Notes: generated by a model not told the origin, from the sequence alone. Shown: positions 22,552 to 32,678, counted from the first letter of the stretch. The stretch is DNA of 64,000 nt from Anaerolineales bacterium (GCA_014860745.1 JACZJC010000063.1:1-64000), one strand, 5' to 3'. Made by a program: numbers and translations.

Positions 22552-23707
22552 GACGGTCTCCTTTCACCAATCCCAACGTGGAAATGAAAATCAACGCTGT
22601 GAAACCTACGCTGAGTCCAAAACCGAAATTTAAGCCCAGCAGGTCGCTTGCCCAGGCAATTAGCCAGGGGCCAAAGACACCGCCCAATCCTGCAAAGGTA
22701 AATAACACACCCAGGATGGTGTTCGTATTTTCTTTTTGGGTTTCGGATACTGCGGCGGTAAAAGTGGGAAAGATGATCGAAAAGAAGAAACCCGTGAATG
22801 GAAGAAATAGAAAGAGGTTGGTGAATGTTCCCAAGGTGACGCAGACCAGGCCTGCGAATGATGCGAACAAAATCGAACGCAAGTACCCGAGACGATGGAC
22901 GATGAATCCGCCCCCGAGCCGACCGAGCATGAGGAAACCAAAAAATAGCGAGAGATATTGATTGCTGGCCAATACGCTTTGCTCGCGGATTTCCTGAAGA
23001 AAAGCCACCAGCCACGAGGCGATCCCAATCTCTGCGGCCACATAAAATGCGATGGCGCAATAAAACCAGGGAAGATTGTCTTTGAAAGCAAACCTGGGTA
23101 TTTTATGAAAGTCGAGGGTGTTGGTTTGCTCCTGAGTTTTTGGGAAGTGGATAAGTGAAAATAACAAGATAAACAAGGCGATCAGCAGAATGTCCCAGCG
23201 GTAGATTATGCGCCATGAGATGTTCAACCCCAGCAGCCAGCCTGCGAAGAGCGGCGCAATCAATGAACCAAGCCCGTGCATTACAGCCATCAAATTAAGG
23301 AATAGGCCCTTTTGTTGTGGATGAATTTGAACGATGGTGGCATTCGCCCCCAGTTCTATCGCTCCCAACCCCAGCCCGATGAGAAAAAGCGAGCCCGCCA
23401 ATACTACAGTGCTTTGAAAGGAACTGTACCCGCTAACGCCAATTGCCAGCAATACACCTGCAATGAGAAGGACGGTTTTCAGTCCATACCGGTCAGCAAG
23501 AAGCCCTGCGATAAAAGAAGTGATCAAAAAACCGAAATATTGGCCGAAGAAAATATTTCCGCTCGTGCCATAGGAAATGTTTAACTCTTTGACCATTTCA
23601 GGCAGGGTCGGGCCTTTCAGATTATCAGTAAACCCGAAGACAAAAAAGGACAGGAAGCATCCTGCTGTGATGAGAAGCGCGATGAAATCTTGATTCTTGT
23701 TTTTCAT
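22535..23707 (-). CDS. MFS sugar transporter (FucP-like)
   Basis: The protein has about twelve membrane helices with the motif-A variant GLLADRYGLKTVLL after helix 2, and a second-half start at about residue 215. The best match in style is the FucP/glucose-transporter branch (FFVFGFTDNLKGPTLPEMVKEL). I start it at ATG 23707 because the only upstream ATG (23737) lies inside a terminator hairpin. It overlaps the next gene, a Gfo/Idh/MocA dehydrogenase, and together they form a transport-plus-oxidation pair inserted between the ABC permeases and their ATPase. Substrate unknown. Confidence 0.85.
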   Translation of the reverse strand: MKNKNQDFIALLITAGCFLSFFVFGFTDNLKGPTLPEMVKELNISYGTSGNIFFGQYFGFLITSFIAGLLADRYGLKTVLLIAGVLLAIGVSGYSSFQSTVVLAGSLFLIGLGLGAIELGANATIVQIHPQQKGLFLNLMAVMHGLGSLIAPLFAGWLLGLNISWRIIYRWDILLIALFILLFSLIHFPKTQEQTNTLDFHKIPRFAFKDNLPWFYCAIAFYVAAEIGIASWLVAFLQEIREQSVLASNQYLSLFFGFLMLGRLGGGFIVHRLGYLRSILFASFAGLVCVTLGTFTNLFLFLPFTGFFFSIIFPTFTAAVSETQKENTNTILGVLFTFAGLGGVFGPWLIAWASDLLGLNFGFGLSVGFTALIFISTLGLVKGDRHGIKI

Positions 23708-23722
23708 GGGATTATAAAAGAA

Positions 23723-23752
23723 CAAGGCTGATTTCATATGAAATCAGCCTTG
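23723..23752 (-). terminator. Perfect 30-base palindrome, terminator of the MalFG genes
   Basis: The 30 bases at 23723-23752 are exactly self-complementary (arms start CAAGGCTGATTTCAT). On the minus strand the palindrome comes right after the MalG stop and is followed by TTCTTTT, so it can end transcription. It also shows that the MFS gene downstream needs its own promoter or read-through. Confidence 0.8.
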
Positions 23753-23766
23753 GGCGGAAAGGTTGA

Positions 23767-24597
23767 TCAGCCTTTAAGGGAGCCTGCCAAAAGTCCGCGC
23801 AGGAAGTAGCGGCCAAGAAAGATATAAACGAGCAGAGTTGGCAGCGCAGCGAGCAGCGAGCCAGCCATTTGCACGTTCCAGGCAATGATCTGGCTGCCTG
23901 CCATATTATTAAGAGCAACCGTAATGGGCCATTCTTTGTTGCCCGTCAGGATCACGGCAAAGAGAAAATCATTCCATGCGGAGGTGAATTGCCAGATGAG
24001 CACAACCACGAAACTGGGCAAAGAAATAGGAAGCAGGATGTGGCGGTAGATCCCCAGCATGTCGGCGCCGTCAATTTTTGCGGCTTCGAGCAGTTCCTGC
24101 GGCAGGCTGGCGTAGTAATTTCGAAAAGTCAATGTGGTGATGGGAATTCCATAAATGATATGTGCCAGCGCCAGCCCGGGCAGGCCGGAAACACCGATCC
24201 CTTTCATAAATTGCACAAGCGGGATCATGATGCTTTGGTAGGGGATGAACATTCCGAAAAGGATGAATGGGAAGATGGTGTCTGAACCTCGAAATTTCCA
24301 TTTGGCGAGAACATACCCGTTCAGGGAGCCTATTGCAGAAGATATCAATGAGGCCGGGATTACCATTACAAAGCTGTTTCGCAGGGATGGCGAGAGTTTT
24401 GCCCAGGCTTCGATGTAATTATCGAAGGCAATTCCTTTGGGAAGATCCCACATGGTTTTCAGATCGATCTCTGCAAAACTCTTAAAGCCAGTCACAAGAA
24501 TGACATACATTGGCAATAAATAGAAGATTGCCATCATGACTAATGGGAGATAAAGCCAGTTTTTACCAAGGTGGAGTTTAGTTTTCATTTTCTTCAC
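23767..24597 (-). CDS. Sugar ABC transporter permease (MalG type)
   Basis: The 276 residues give six membrane helices. The EAA loop that docks on the ATPase is complete: EAAKIDGADMLGIYRHILLP. The helix pattern matches CUT1 importer inner-membrane subunits. It overlaps the upstream permease by 20 bases on the same strand, so the two are made together and form the heterodimeric pore. A terminator follows directly. The cargo is presumably an oligosaccharide, given the GH13 enzyme and the solute-binding protein nearby. Confidence 0.93.
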   Translation of the reverse strand: MKKMKTKLHLGKNWLYLPLVMMAIFYLLPMYVILVTGFKSFAEIDLKTMWDLPKGIAFDNYIEAWAKLSPSLRNSFVMVIPASLISSAIGSLNGYVLAKWKFRGSDTIFPFILFGMFIPYQSIMIPLVQFMKGIGVSGLPGLALAHIIYGIPITTLTFRNYYASLPQELLEAAKIDGADMLGIYRHILLPISLPSFVVVLIWQFTSAWNDFLFAVILTGNKEWPITVALNNMAGSQIIAWNVQMAGSLLAALPTLLVYIFLGRYFLRGLLAGSLKG

Positions 24598-25474
24598 GCT
24601 CCATCCTCAGGGTGTAACGGATATACGGAATGATCAACACAGCCACGCTGATAAGCAGCAGGATGCCGATGGCGGCGCCCTTCCCGTAGAATAAGCCGTC
24701 AAATGTGATCTGCCACATATAAATGGCGGGCACATCCAAAGGCAATTGCTTGCCCGCGATGGCCACGATCAAATCAAATACCTTGAGCGACATATGACCA
24801 AGAATGATGAGTGCGGAAAGTGTAACAGGCGACAAAAGCGGAAGCATGATGTGGCGATAGATTTGAAGTTCGCTGGCCCCATCGATTTGTGCTGCTTCTT
24901 TTAATTCCTGTGGAATGGCGCGCAAGCCAGCCAGATAAAGGGCCATGGTATAGCCAGACATCTGCCAGATGGCGGCGAGTGCAATGGCCGCTATGCCCCA
25001 GGTTGGCGTTGTGTGCCATTCATTCACAAGCGAATCCAGACCGAGGTTTGTGAACAACAGGTTTAAACCGCTGGTGCGAGTGCCTGTTGCCGGGTTCATA
25101 AGCCAGCGCCAGACCACGCCAGTCACGATATATGAAATTGCCATCGGGAAAAGAAACAAGCTTCGAAAGAAACCTTCGCCCTTCAACCCTTGATCCAGCA
25201 TGACTGCGAGAATGAAGCCTAGAAGAATGCTGCCGAAAACGAATACCCCTGTAAAGATCAGTGTGTTGCGGATATCCACATGGAAACGCGGATCTGCGAA
25301 GAGCTCAAGGTAATTTTTTATGCCATTCCATGTGTAATCCGCGGTCAACCCCTTCCATTTGCTTAACGACACGCGCACAGACCACCCGATGAACAGATAA
25401 ATAAATATGAAAACGGCCAGAATGGATGGCGAGATAAGAAGTATGTTCAGGAAGCGGTCTTTATCTCTGGACAT
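24578..25474 (-). CDS. Sugar ABC transporter permease (MalF type)
   Basis: The 298-residue protein has six membrane helices and an EAA loop EAAQIDGASELQIYRHIMLP for contact with the ATPase. It lacks the large periplasmic loop of E. coli MalF, so it resembles the shorter CUT1 permeases of Gram-positive bacteria and Chloroflexota. It follows the solute-binding protein gene after 72 bases that hold a hairpin, and overlaps the MalG-type gene. The short N-terminus (SRDKDRFLNILLISP) enters the first helix at once. Confidence 0.93.
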   Translation of the reverse strand: MSRDKDRFLNILLISPSILAVFIFIYLFIGWSVRVSLSKWKGLTADYTWNGIKNYLELFADPRFHVDIRNTLIFTGVFVFGSILLGFILAVMLDQGLKGEGFFRSLFLFPMAISYIVTGVVWRWLMNPATGTRTSGLNLLFTNLGLDSLVNEWHTTPTWGIAAIALAAIWQMSGYTMALYLAGLRAIPQELKEAAQIDGASELQIYRHIMLPLLSPVTLSALIILGHMSLKVFDLIVAIAGKQLPLDVPAIYMWQITFDGLFYGKGAAIGILLLISVAVLIIPYIRYTLRMEREENEN

Positions 25475-25496
25475 GGAATGCCTCTTTTAATAAAAC

Positions 25497-25533
25497 AATG
25501 GTTGAGGCCCTGTATTCGAGAGCCTCAACCATT
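25497..25533 (-). terminator. Intercistronic hairpin between the solute-binding protein and permease genes
   Basis: AATGGTTGAGGC (25497-25508) and GCCTCAACCATT (25522-25533) form a perfect 12-bp stem, followed on the minus strand by GTTTTATT. Such a hairpin right after the binding-protein gene commonly lets that gene be expressed more than its permeases, as with the malE-malF intergenic repeat. It should work as a partial terminator or as a 3'-end stabiliser. Confidence 0.75.
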
Positions 25534-25546
25534 CTAACACTAAGCT

Positions 25547-26824
25547 TTATTTGCAAGGACCAGAGCTTGCACAAGCCGCGACGAGTGCGGATTGGAAGGT
25601 ATCCACATTGCTGTCGGCAACGAACAAGCCCAGAGCAGTGTCGATTTCGGTCTTCCAGGAGTCGTTGGCAACCACGCCGTGTGTCAGGGAACCGACAACG
25701 ACATTGCTTGCCCAGTCATCCATGGCGGATTGGAGATACACACCGAAGAGGGACTTGTCGCAGTCGGTGCGGGCGCAGATGGAGCCCTTAACGGGATTGA
25801 ACGCTTCCTGACCTGCCTTCGAGCCTGCCACTGTCAACCAGGCAGTTGCCGCCTCTGGATCCGGGGCACCCACTGCAAGGACGAAGGAGTCCGAGAGGAA
25901 TTGGAAGACACCGCCGCTGCCGGGTGTGGCTGCCCAACCGTAGTCGGTGTTGGGGGCTTTGCCCAGTTCGCGGAAGTAGCCTTCAGCCCAATCACCCATC
26001 ACGTTGAATGCGGCATCGCCATTAATGACGAGTTGGGCGGCATCCTGCCATGAGAGGGAGGCGGAGTCGCTGTTGGCATAGGTTAGGGCCTTGGCATAGT
26101 TTTCCAATGCGGCTGTAACATCAGCGCTGGCCCAGTCGGTTGTGCCATCCCAAAGGCCGTTGTAGGCGTCGGCGCCAAGGGTGCCAAGCAGAACGGTTTC
26201 CAGCAGGTGCAATTTCGTCCACTGTTCACCGACGGCAAGGGGGGTCACGCCGGCAGCTTTCAGGGTATCCATCGCGGCGAACCATTCATCCATGGTCGCG
26301 GGGACTTCCACGCCATTGTCAGCAAGTACGGTGGGGTTGTACCAAAGCACATTGGCGCGGTGGATGTTGACTGGCACGGAGTAAATGTTGCCATTATCTG
26401 AGATCAGCGGAATCAAGGTCTCGGGCATTACTTCGAGCCAGCCTTGAGCTTCGTAGAGATCGTTCAAGGGTTCGATCTGACCGCCGGCAACATAGGTGCC
26501 GATCAATTCCTGTCCCGCATGGCCCTGCCAGCTATCGGGCGGGTCGCCAGCCTGGAGGCGCGTTGCGAGTACAGCGCGCGCATTGGTTCCCGCGCCGCCG
26601 GCCACTGCCGCGTTCACAAACTCAACATCGGGGTATTCAGCATTGAACACCTTGATCATGGCTTCGAGGCCGGCTGCTTCACCGCCGCCGGTCCACCATG
26701 AAAATACTTCAACGGAATTTCCGCCGGCTGCAGGAGCCCCTGTGGGCGCCGCTCCGCCACAAGCCGTAATCGCAATGGATGCGATGACGAGGATGCTCAT
26801 CAGAGCAAAAATCTTTTTGTTCAT
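25547..26824 (-). CDS. Sugar-binding lipoprotein of the ABC importer
   Basis: I start this 425-residue protein at ATG 26824, which has AAGGAGAG at a good distance; a longer frame has no such site. The signal peptide ends in lipobox ITAC near residue 21, so the protein is tethered outside the membrane and feeds substrate to the MalF/MalG permeases. After a short Ala/Gly/Pro spacer it has the standard class of extracellular solute-binding protein 1 (PF01547-like): SVEVFSWWTGGGEAAGLEAM at the start and FPVKGSICAR-like elements near the end. The C-terminus has two Cys (VAACASSGPCK). The sugar specificity cannot be read. Confidence 0.92.
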   Translation of the reverse strand: MNKKIFALMSILVIASIAITACGGAAPTGAPAAGGNSVEVFSWWTGGGEAAGLEAMIKVFNAEYPDVEFVNAAVAGGAGTNARAVLATRLQAGDPPDSWQGHAGQELIGTYVAGGQIEPLNDLYEAQGWLEVMPETLIPLISDNGNIYSVPVNIHRANVLWYNPTVLADNGVEVPATMDEWFAAMDTLKAAGVTPLAVGEQWTKLHLLETVLLGTLGADAYNGLWDGTTDWASADVTAALENYAKALTYANSDSASLSWQDAAQLVINGDAAFNVMGDWAEGYFRELGKAPNTDYGWAATPGSGGVFQFLSDSFVLAVGAPDPEAATAWLTVAGSKAGQEAFNPVKGSICARTDCDKSLFGVYLQSAMDDWASNVVVGSLTHGVVANDSWKTEIDTALGLFVADSNVDTFQSALVAACASSGPCK

Positions 26825-26902
26825 TCTTCTCTCCTTATTGGAAATATTGATGGGAATTACAAACATTTTTGGGTTTATTAGGGTAACTATGATTTGCGAT
26901 AA

Positions 26903-28135
26903 TCACCTCCTCTCAACGTGTATGGGTTTTGACAATACATCGTCTACAACGATGGCAATGGCTCCGATCAGGCTCGCATCGGCCCCAAAGGGAGATAAAA
27001 GTACCTCGGCCTGCTGATCAATTTCCGGCAGGGAATGACGCGCCACCGTTTCTTTGATCCCAGGTAAAAGGTATTCACCGGCTATGCTAAGGGGTCCGCC
27101 GAGGATGATTTTTTCGGGATTAAAGATGTTGATGAGGCCGGCGAAACCTTGTCCCATCGCATGACCTGCCTCGGTAAAGGAATCGATCGCCTCTCGGTCA
27201 CCCGCATCGGCGGCTTGTTTGATAATGGCAATGGTGATGGGAGAATTCTGCTCCGCTATAAGTTTTGGGATTATGCTGGTGCGTTTGACTTCGAGGCGTG
27301 CCTGCACCCGTTGAATGATGGAATATTGGTTGGCATAAGTTTCCCAGCAGCCGCGGTTGCCGCAATGACATACTGTCTGCGACGGCTCTGCCATGATGGG
27401 GGAGTGGCCGATCTCGCCTGCGTAGCCGTTCTTTCCGCGATATAGCCTCCCGTTCAGGAACAGTCCGCCGCCAATACCAACCCCGGCAAAGACAAAAAGA
27501 AAATCCTGGCAATGACGGGCCGTGCCGAATAAGTGTTCTGCGATCGCGGCGGCGTTCGCGTCATTTTCTACAAAAACTCTGAGTTTCGTATGCTCAGTGA
27601 AAATTTTTCCAAAGGGCACGTTGCGCCAGTGCAGGTTCGGAGCGAAGATCAAAACCCCTTCTTTTAAGTCAACCGTTCCGGGCGTTGCAAGCCCCAACCC
27701 AATGAACCGGGTGTTTTTCTGTTTTCCCGCGGTCATCGCCTCTTTGACGATGCGCAGAGTCTGGTTGATCATCTTATCCTGGTCTTCATTCGGGTTGGCA
27801 TCCTCACGCCTGCGCCAGAGGATATTGCCGAGGAAATCAGTCACTGCAACGGAGACAAAATCGACGCCGAGTTCCACGCCAATGATCAGGCCGGCTTGAG
27901 GATTCATTTCAAGTAATGTGGCTGGCCGGCCCGCCCCTCCGGAGTTGCTGCCAGTTTCATGGACAAGTTTTCGGGAGAGCAGTTCATCCACCAGGCTTGA
28001 AACGGTGGATTTATTCAGACCAGTGATGACTGCCAGTTTCGCGCGTGATATTGGCGACTGGGTATGGATCAACCTCAGTACAGATGATAAATTATGTTCT
28101 CGAACGAAAACTTGATCTGCTGTTTTCTTGGGCAT
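26903..28135 (-). CDS. ROK-family repressor (XylR/NagC type)
   Basis: The 410-residue protein joins an N-terminal winged helix (about 15-75, SPISRAKLAVITGLNKSTVS as recognition region) to a ROK sugar-kinase-like domain. That domain has the ROK zinc motif CHCGNRGCWE and VENDANAAAIAEHLFG. The first phosphate loop is degenerate (GVELGVDFVSV), as in ROK repressors that bind sugars but do not phosphorylate them. It heads the locus of importer, MFS transporter, dehydrogenase and GH13 enzyme. Its promoter overlaps a XylR-type operator, so it probably represses itself and perhaps the locus until its sugar is present. There is no Shine-Dalgarno at the ATG. Confidence 0.9.
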   Translation of the reverse strand: MPKKTADQVFVREHNLSSVLRLIHTQSPISRAKLAVITGLNKSTVSSLVDELLSRKLVHETGSNSGGAGRPATLLEMNPQAGLIIGVELGVDFVSVAVTDFLGNILWRRREDANPNEDQDKMINQTLRIVKEAMTAGKQKNTRFIGLGLATPGTVDLKEGVLIFAPNLHWRNVPFGKIFTEHTKLRVFVENDANAAAIAEHLFGTARHCQDFLFVFAGVGIGGGLFLNGRLYRGKNGYAGEIGHSPIMAEPSQTVCHCGNRGCWETYANQYSIIQRVQARLEVKRTSIIPKLIAEQNSPITIAIIKQAADAGDREAIDSFTEAGHAMGQGFAGLINIFNPEKIILGGPLSIAGEYLLPGIKETVARHSLPEIDQQAEVLLSPFGADASLIGAIAIVVDDVLSKPIHVERR

Positions 28136-28140
28136 ATATA

Positions 28141-28193
28141 ATTAGTATGTTGGGGCAACAAACTAATTATACTCACGATATATTTTTTGTCAA
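28141..28193 (-). promoter_or_regulatory. Consensus promoter overlapped by a XylR-type operator
   Basis: On the minus strand, TTGACA (28188-28193) and TATAAT (28166-28171) are 16 bases apart: both perfect sigma-70 hexamers. Directly after the -10 lies an imperfect palindrome (28141-28167) with arms ATTAGTWTGTT. On the plus strand its right half reads GGGCAACAAACTAAT, which matches the known Bacillus XylR operator. A repressor bound there would block RNA polymerase, and the adjoining gene is a ROK repressor, so autoregulation is the direct reading. Transcription should start near 28159, 24 bases before the ATG. Confidence 0.8.
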
Positions 28194-28284
28194 TATAAAT
28201 AATTAATGGCACAAGGCTCGCTTCAAACTCAGCCCGAGCCTGTCATAACTCAATTGGCATTGTAACTATTTTTGCTTTTTCTAC

Positions 28285-29406
28285 TTAGGCAAGCGAAACG
28301 CCTATCAGCCTGCCGACACCAAAGGTGAGTGCCGCGGCAATCAGCCCGACCAAAACCTGCCTTGTTCCGGAAAACAATACTCCGCGCCCGGTCATCAATG
28401 TGATTCCAGCGCCAATGATAAACAACCCGACCCCGCTGACCGCCAGGCTCAGGTAGATTGCTGTTGCACCCGTCCAGAAAAAATACGGGAAAATGGGGAA
28501 AATGGCTCCAACTGCGAAGAGAATGAATGATGTATACGCTGCTTCGTATGCGGAGCCGCCGAGTTCTTCCGGGTCTATGCCGAGTTCTTCACGGGCAAGG
28601 GTGTCAAGGATGCTTCCTTTATCAGCCATCATGTGAGAGGCAAGTTCTCTTGCGCGGACTTCGGGCAACCCTTTTGATTGATAGATTAAGGTAAGCTCTT
28701 CTTGTTCTTCCTCGGGACTTTCCGCAATTTCCTCGGCCTCAATTTTTAGCTGGTTTTCATACAGCTCGCGCGAGCTTTGTACGGATAACCATTCGCCTAA
28801 TGCCATAGACCCTGCTCCAGCAAGCAGCCCAGCCATCCCTGCAATCAGAACATCACTATTTGAGTTGGTCGCGCCGGCCACACCCATTGCAAGACTCAAT
28901 ATGGAGACCAGCCCATCGTTTGCACCAAGAACAGCGGCCCGCAGGGCATTGCCACCGCCCGCGCGGTGACGTCCCTCCAGCTGTGCCACAGATGCACCTG
29001 GTAACCCCGCCGATGATTTGGATGCCAAGCTCAATAACCGCGCATGTGACTTTTCGTCTTTTGCGAATTTTGAAGCTTCGGCTTCAGGTTGTCCATCATA
29101 CGCCCGACTGTCGGCGTTTTCATTCCCTGCGATCGTCGGCAATACGAATTGCGGACCAAACTTTTTAGCAAGCCAAATCAGCACTCTGGCGCGCCAGCTT
29201 GGCTTACGAGGCAGTATGTTTGCCTTTAGTTCGACCAGTTTCTTTTCCCAGAGCACAGCATGTTTTTCCTCGCTCGCGGCGAGGCGGGTGTAGATCACCT
29301 TCATTTGCGGCTGCGCTTCGGTTTGTGCGAGCACTCGATACAATGCCGCTCCGTCAACTTCCTTTTGACGGTTATTTAAATATCGTTCAATATCTTTTTT
29401 CGACAT
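28285..29406 (-). CDS. Ferritin-like/VIT1 membrane metal transporter
   Basis: The 373-residue protein fuses an N-terminal ferritin-like (rubrerythrin-type) four-helix domain, with the metal ligands EExHA (SEEKHAVL) and EKSHARLL, to a VIT1/CCC1 membrane domain. The membrane domain begins LRAAVLGANDGLVSILSLAMG near residue 160, has five helices, and contains the polar ESP-rich cytoplasmic metal-binding helices (SRELYENQLKIEAEEIAESP). Such proteins move Fe2+ or Mn2+ out of the cytoplasm or into compartments, and the ferritin part can capture iron first. GAGGAAC precedes ATG 29406. It is transcribed downstream of eno, with a terminator between them. Confidence 0.9.
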   Translation of the reverse strand: MSKKDIERYLNNRQKEVDGAALYRVLAQTEAQPQMKVIYTRLAASEEKHAVLWEKKLVELKANILPRKPSWRARVLIWLAKKFGPQFVLPTIAGNENADSRAYDGQPEAEASKFAKDEKSHARLLSLASKSSAGLPGASVAQLEGRHRAGGGNALRAAVLGANDGLVSILSLAMGVAGATNSNSDVLIAGMAGLLAGAGSMALGEWLSVQSSRELYENQLKIEAEEIAESPEEEQEELTLIYQSKGLPEVRARELASHMMADKGSILDTLAREELGIDPEELGGSAYEAAYTSFILFAVGAIFPIFPYFFWTGATAIYLSLAVSGVGLFIIGAGITLMTGRGVLFSGTRQVLVGLIAAALTFGVGRLIGVSLA

Positions 29407-29425
29407 TTGTTCCTCATGAAAATAA

Positions 29426-29452
29426 AGGGCAGAGAAATCATTTCTCTGCCCT
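29426..29452 (-). terminator. Intrinsic terminator of eno
   Basis: AGGGCAGAGAAAT (29426-29438) is followed after one base by its exact complement (29440-29452). On the minus strand it follows the eno stop and runs into TTTATTTT. Confidence 0.85.
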
Positions 29453-29460
29453 GATTTAAC

Positions 29461-31074
<1,614 letters not shown>

Positions 31075-31695
31075 ATGTACATTCCAAAACTTTACCGTAA
31101 AGAAGACCATAAAAAGATTATCGGATTCCTAAAACAGAACAATTTCCCTGCTTTGGTGAGCCATGATGGGGAAAAATTGGTTGCAACTCATTTGCCTGTG
31201 GAAGTCATCGAAGGTAAGGAGGGCACGCTCACAATCTTGGGACACATGTCGCGTGCAAATCCACAGTGGAAGAGCTTTGGCGAGCAGGAAGTGCTGCTCG
31301 TTTTTCAGGGAGCACATACGTATATCTCCCCGCGCTGGTATAACCACATCAATGTGCCGACCTGGAATTATATGATGGTGCATGTTTATGGAAAGGTCTG
31401 TGCTGTAGAGGGGGAGAAATTGTATTCGTTATTAAGCAGCCTGGTTGGGCATCACGAGGCGGGTACTTCGTATAGCCTTGAGGGTTTACCAGAGGACTTT
31501 GTCAAAAAGGAAATGAAAGGCGTCTTTGGGTTTACGTTGGATGTGACCCGGATCGACGCAAGCTACAAACTCAGCCAAAACCGAAATAATGAAGACCACG
31601 AGAACATCGTCCGCGAATTGGAAAAGCGCAAGGATGAGAATTCCCTGGGCGTGGCGAAGGAGATGGGGAAAACACGCGCTGACAATGGACGATAG
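31075..31695 (+). CDS. paiB: PaiB-like FMN-binding protein
   Basis: The 206-residue protein follows the PaiB/FMN_bind_2 pattern from its first residues (YIPKLYRKEDHKKIIGFLKQ), through NFPALVSHDGEKLVATHLPV and TLTILGHMSRANPQWK, to the flavin-split-barrel motif VPTWNYMMVHVYGKV. In Bacillus, paiB affects sporulation and protease gene expression. Biochemically the fold binds FMN or haem. The last 30 residues are charged and likely disordered. AAAGGA precedes ATG. The gene is monocistronic, and a regulatory role is inferred only from the family name. Confidence 0.88.
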   Translation: MYIPKLYRKEDHKKIIGFLKQNNFPALVSHDGEKLVATHLPVEVIEGKEGTLTILGHMSRANPQWKSFGEQEVLLVFQGAHTYISPRWYNHINVPTWNYMMVHVYGKVCAVEGEKLYSLLSSLVGHHEAGTSYSLEGLPEDFVKKEMKGVFGFTLDVTRIDASYKLSQNRNNEDHENIVRELEKRKDENSLGVAKEMGKTRADNGR

Positions 31696-31753
31696 CTATG
31701 AATAACCGTTTAATGGTCTAATTTCCCGCTGTTCGTTGCCCACGGTCTTCTCC

Positions 31754-31828
31754 TTGACGAAACCCCCACCAGCGTATAAAATCCAAGCCGTTGTCAAAGT
31801 TGCGCCTCCGCAAATGGAGGCGCGTTTT
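31754..31828 (+). promoter_or_regulatory. Promoter and hairpin leader of rplY
   Basis: TTGACG (31754-31759) and TATAAA (31775-31780) are 15 bases apart, a plausible sigma-70 promoter. Just downstream, GCGCCTCC (31802-31809) pairs with GGAGGCGC (31816-31823), followed by GTTTTCT, an intrinsic terminator inside the 5' leader. A second GC-rich fold (CCGCG/CGCGG around 31917-31934) precedes the start codon. The arrangement fits attenuation of a ribosomal protein gene. If instead the hairpin ends an upstream transcript, no gene for it is visible after paiB. Confidence 0.5.
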
Positions 31829-31959
31829 CTGCGCGGTACGCAAACGCGGAAAAAATAGTTGAATGTTAAGCGGCGCGGCCGCTTTGCAGAAAATCATTTC
31901 ATAGGGTGAAGGTAACCGCGATTCGCGCGGTGAGAGGCGCCCGAGGAGTAAAGATAAAG

Positions 31960-32628
31960 ATGGATAAAGTTGTATTAAAAGCTGTTAAGCGTGATGTGAC
32001 TGGCAAGCAGGTGAGTGCCCTGCGCCGCGCAGGAAAACTGCCCGCTGTGATTTACGGCCGTCATGTGGAGCCGATTGCAATTTCTTTGGATGCTCATTCG
32101 ACGAGCCTGGCAATGGCCAAGTTGACATCCTCCAGCCTTGTCACCATCGAGTTGGATGGCAGGGAATACCCGTCGCTAGTCCGTGAACGACAGCGTAATT
32201 ACATCAAGGGTAATCTCACCCATGTGGATTTTCTAGCCGTTGATCTCAATGAAAAGATCCGCGCGACGGTCCGTCTGGAATTCGTGGGGATTTCCGCCGC
32301 TGTGAAGGATTTCAACGGTGTATTAGTGAAGAACCTCGAAAAGTTGGAAGTGGAATGTTTGCCGACGGACCTGCCAGAACGTATCACGGTGGATATTTCC
32401 GCGTTGAAGCAAATCGGTAACGGCATTCGCGTCCGCGATATGGCGATTTCCGATAACGTCCGTATCTTGAATGATGAAGATGAAATGATTGCTGTGGCCA
32501 CCGCTGCCAAGGAAGAAGCCGTTGTAGAAGCCGCTGTCGCTGTTGTTCCGGGCGCTGAAACTTCAGCTCCTGAGTTGAGTGTTGAACGCGGCAAGAAGGA
32601 AGAAGAAGCAGAAAAAGAGAAAAAGTAA
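31960..32628 (+). CDS. rplY: 50S ribosomal protein L25/general stress protein Ctc
   Basis: The 222-residue protein is of the long CTC type: an N-terminal 5S-rRNA-binding L25 domain (VVLKAVKRDVTGKQVSALRR, then LPAVIYGRH) and a C-terminal TL5 beta-domain (from about 95). A low-complexity acidic/basic end (EEEAEKEKK) follows. I chose ATG 31960 because GAGGAG stands before it; the frame is open 54 bases further up without a ribosome site. The short L25 form of E. coli lacks the C-domain. It binds 5S rRNA at the central protuberance of the 50S subunit. Confidence 0.95.
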   Translation: MDKVVLKAVKRDVTGKQVSALRRAGKLPAVIYGRHVEPIAISLDAHSTSLAMAKLTSSSLVTIELDGREYPSLVRERQRNYIKGNLTHVDFLAVDLNEKIRATVRLEFVGISAAVKDFNGVLVKNLEKLEVECLPTDLPERITVDISALKQIGNGIRVRDMAISDNVRILNDEDEMIAVATAAKEEAVVEAAVAVVPGAETSAPELSVERGKKEEEAEKEKK

Positions 32629-32643
32629 GCTTCTCTTGCATAC

Positions 32644-32678
32644 AAAAAATCCGCCATCATCGCATGGCGGATTTTTTT
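32644..32678. terminator. Bidirectional intrinsic terminator
   Basis: AAAAAATCCGCCAT (32644-32657) pairs with its complement (32664-32677) around a six-base loop. It separates the convergent rplY and the Nudix gene and can end both transcripts because it has A and T runs on either side. Confidence 0.9.

Noticed and set aside
22535-23737. ATG at 23737 as start of the MFS sugar transporter
   Set aside because: That ATG is at the centre of a perfect 30-base terminator palindrome; ATG 23707 begins the family-like N-terminus.
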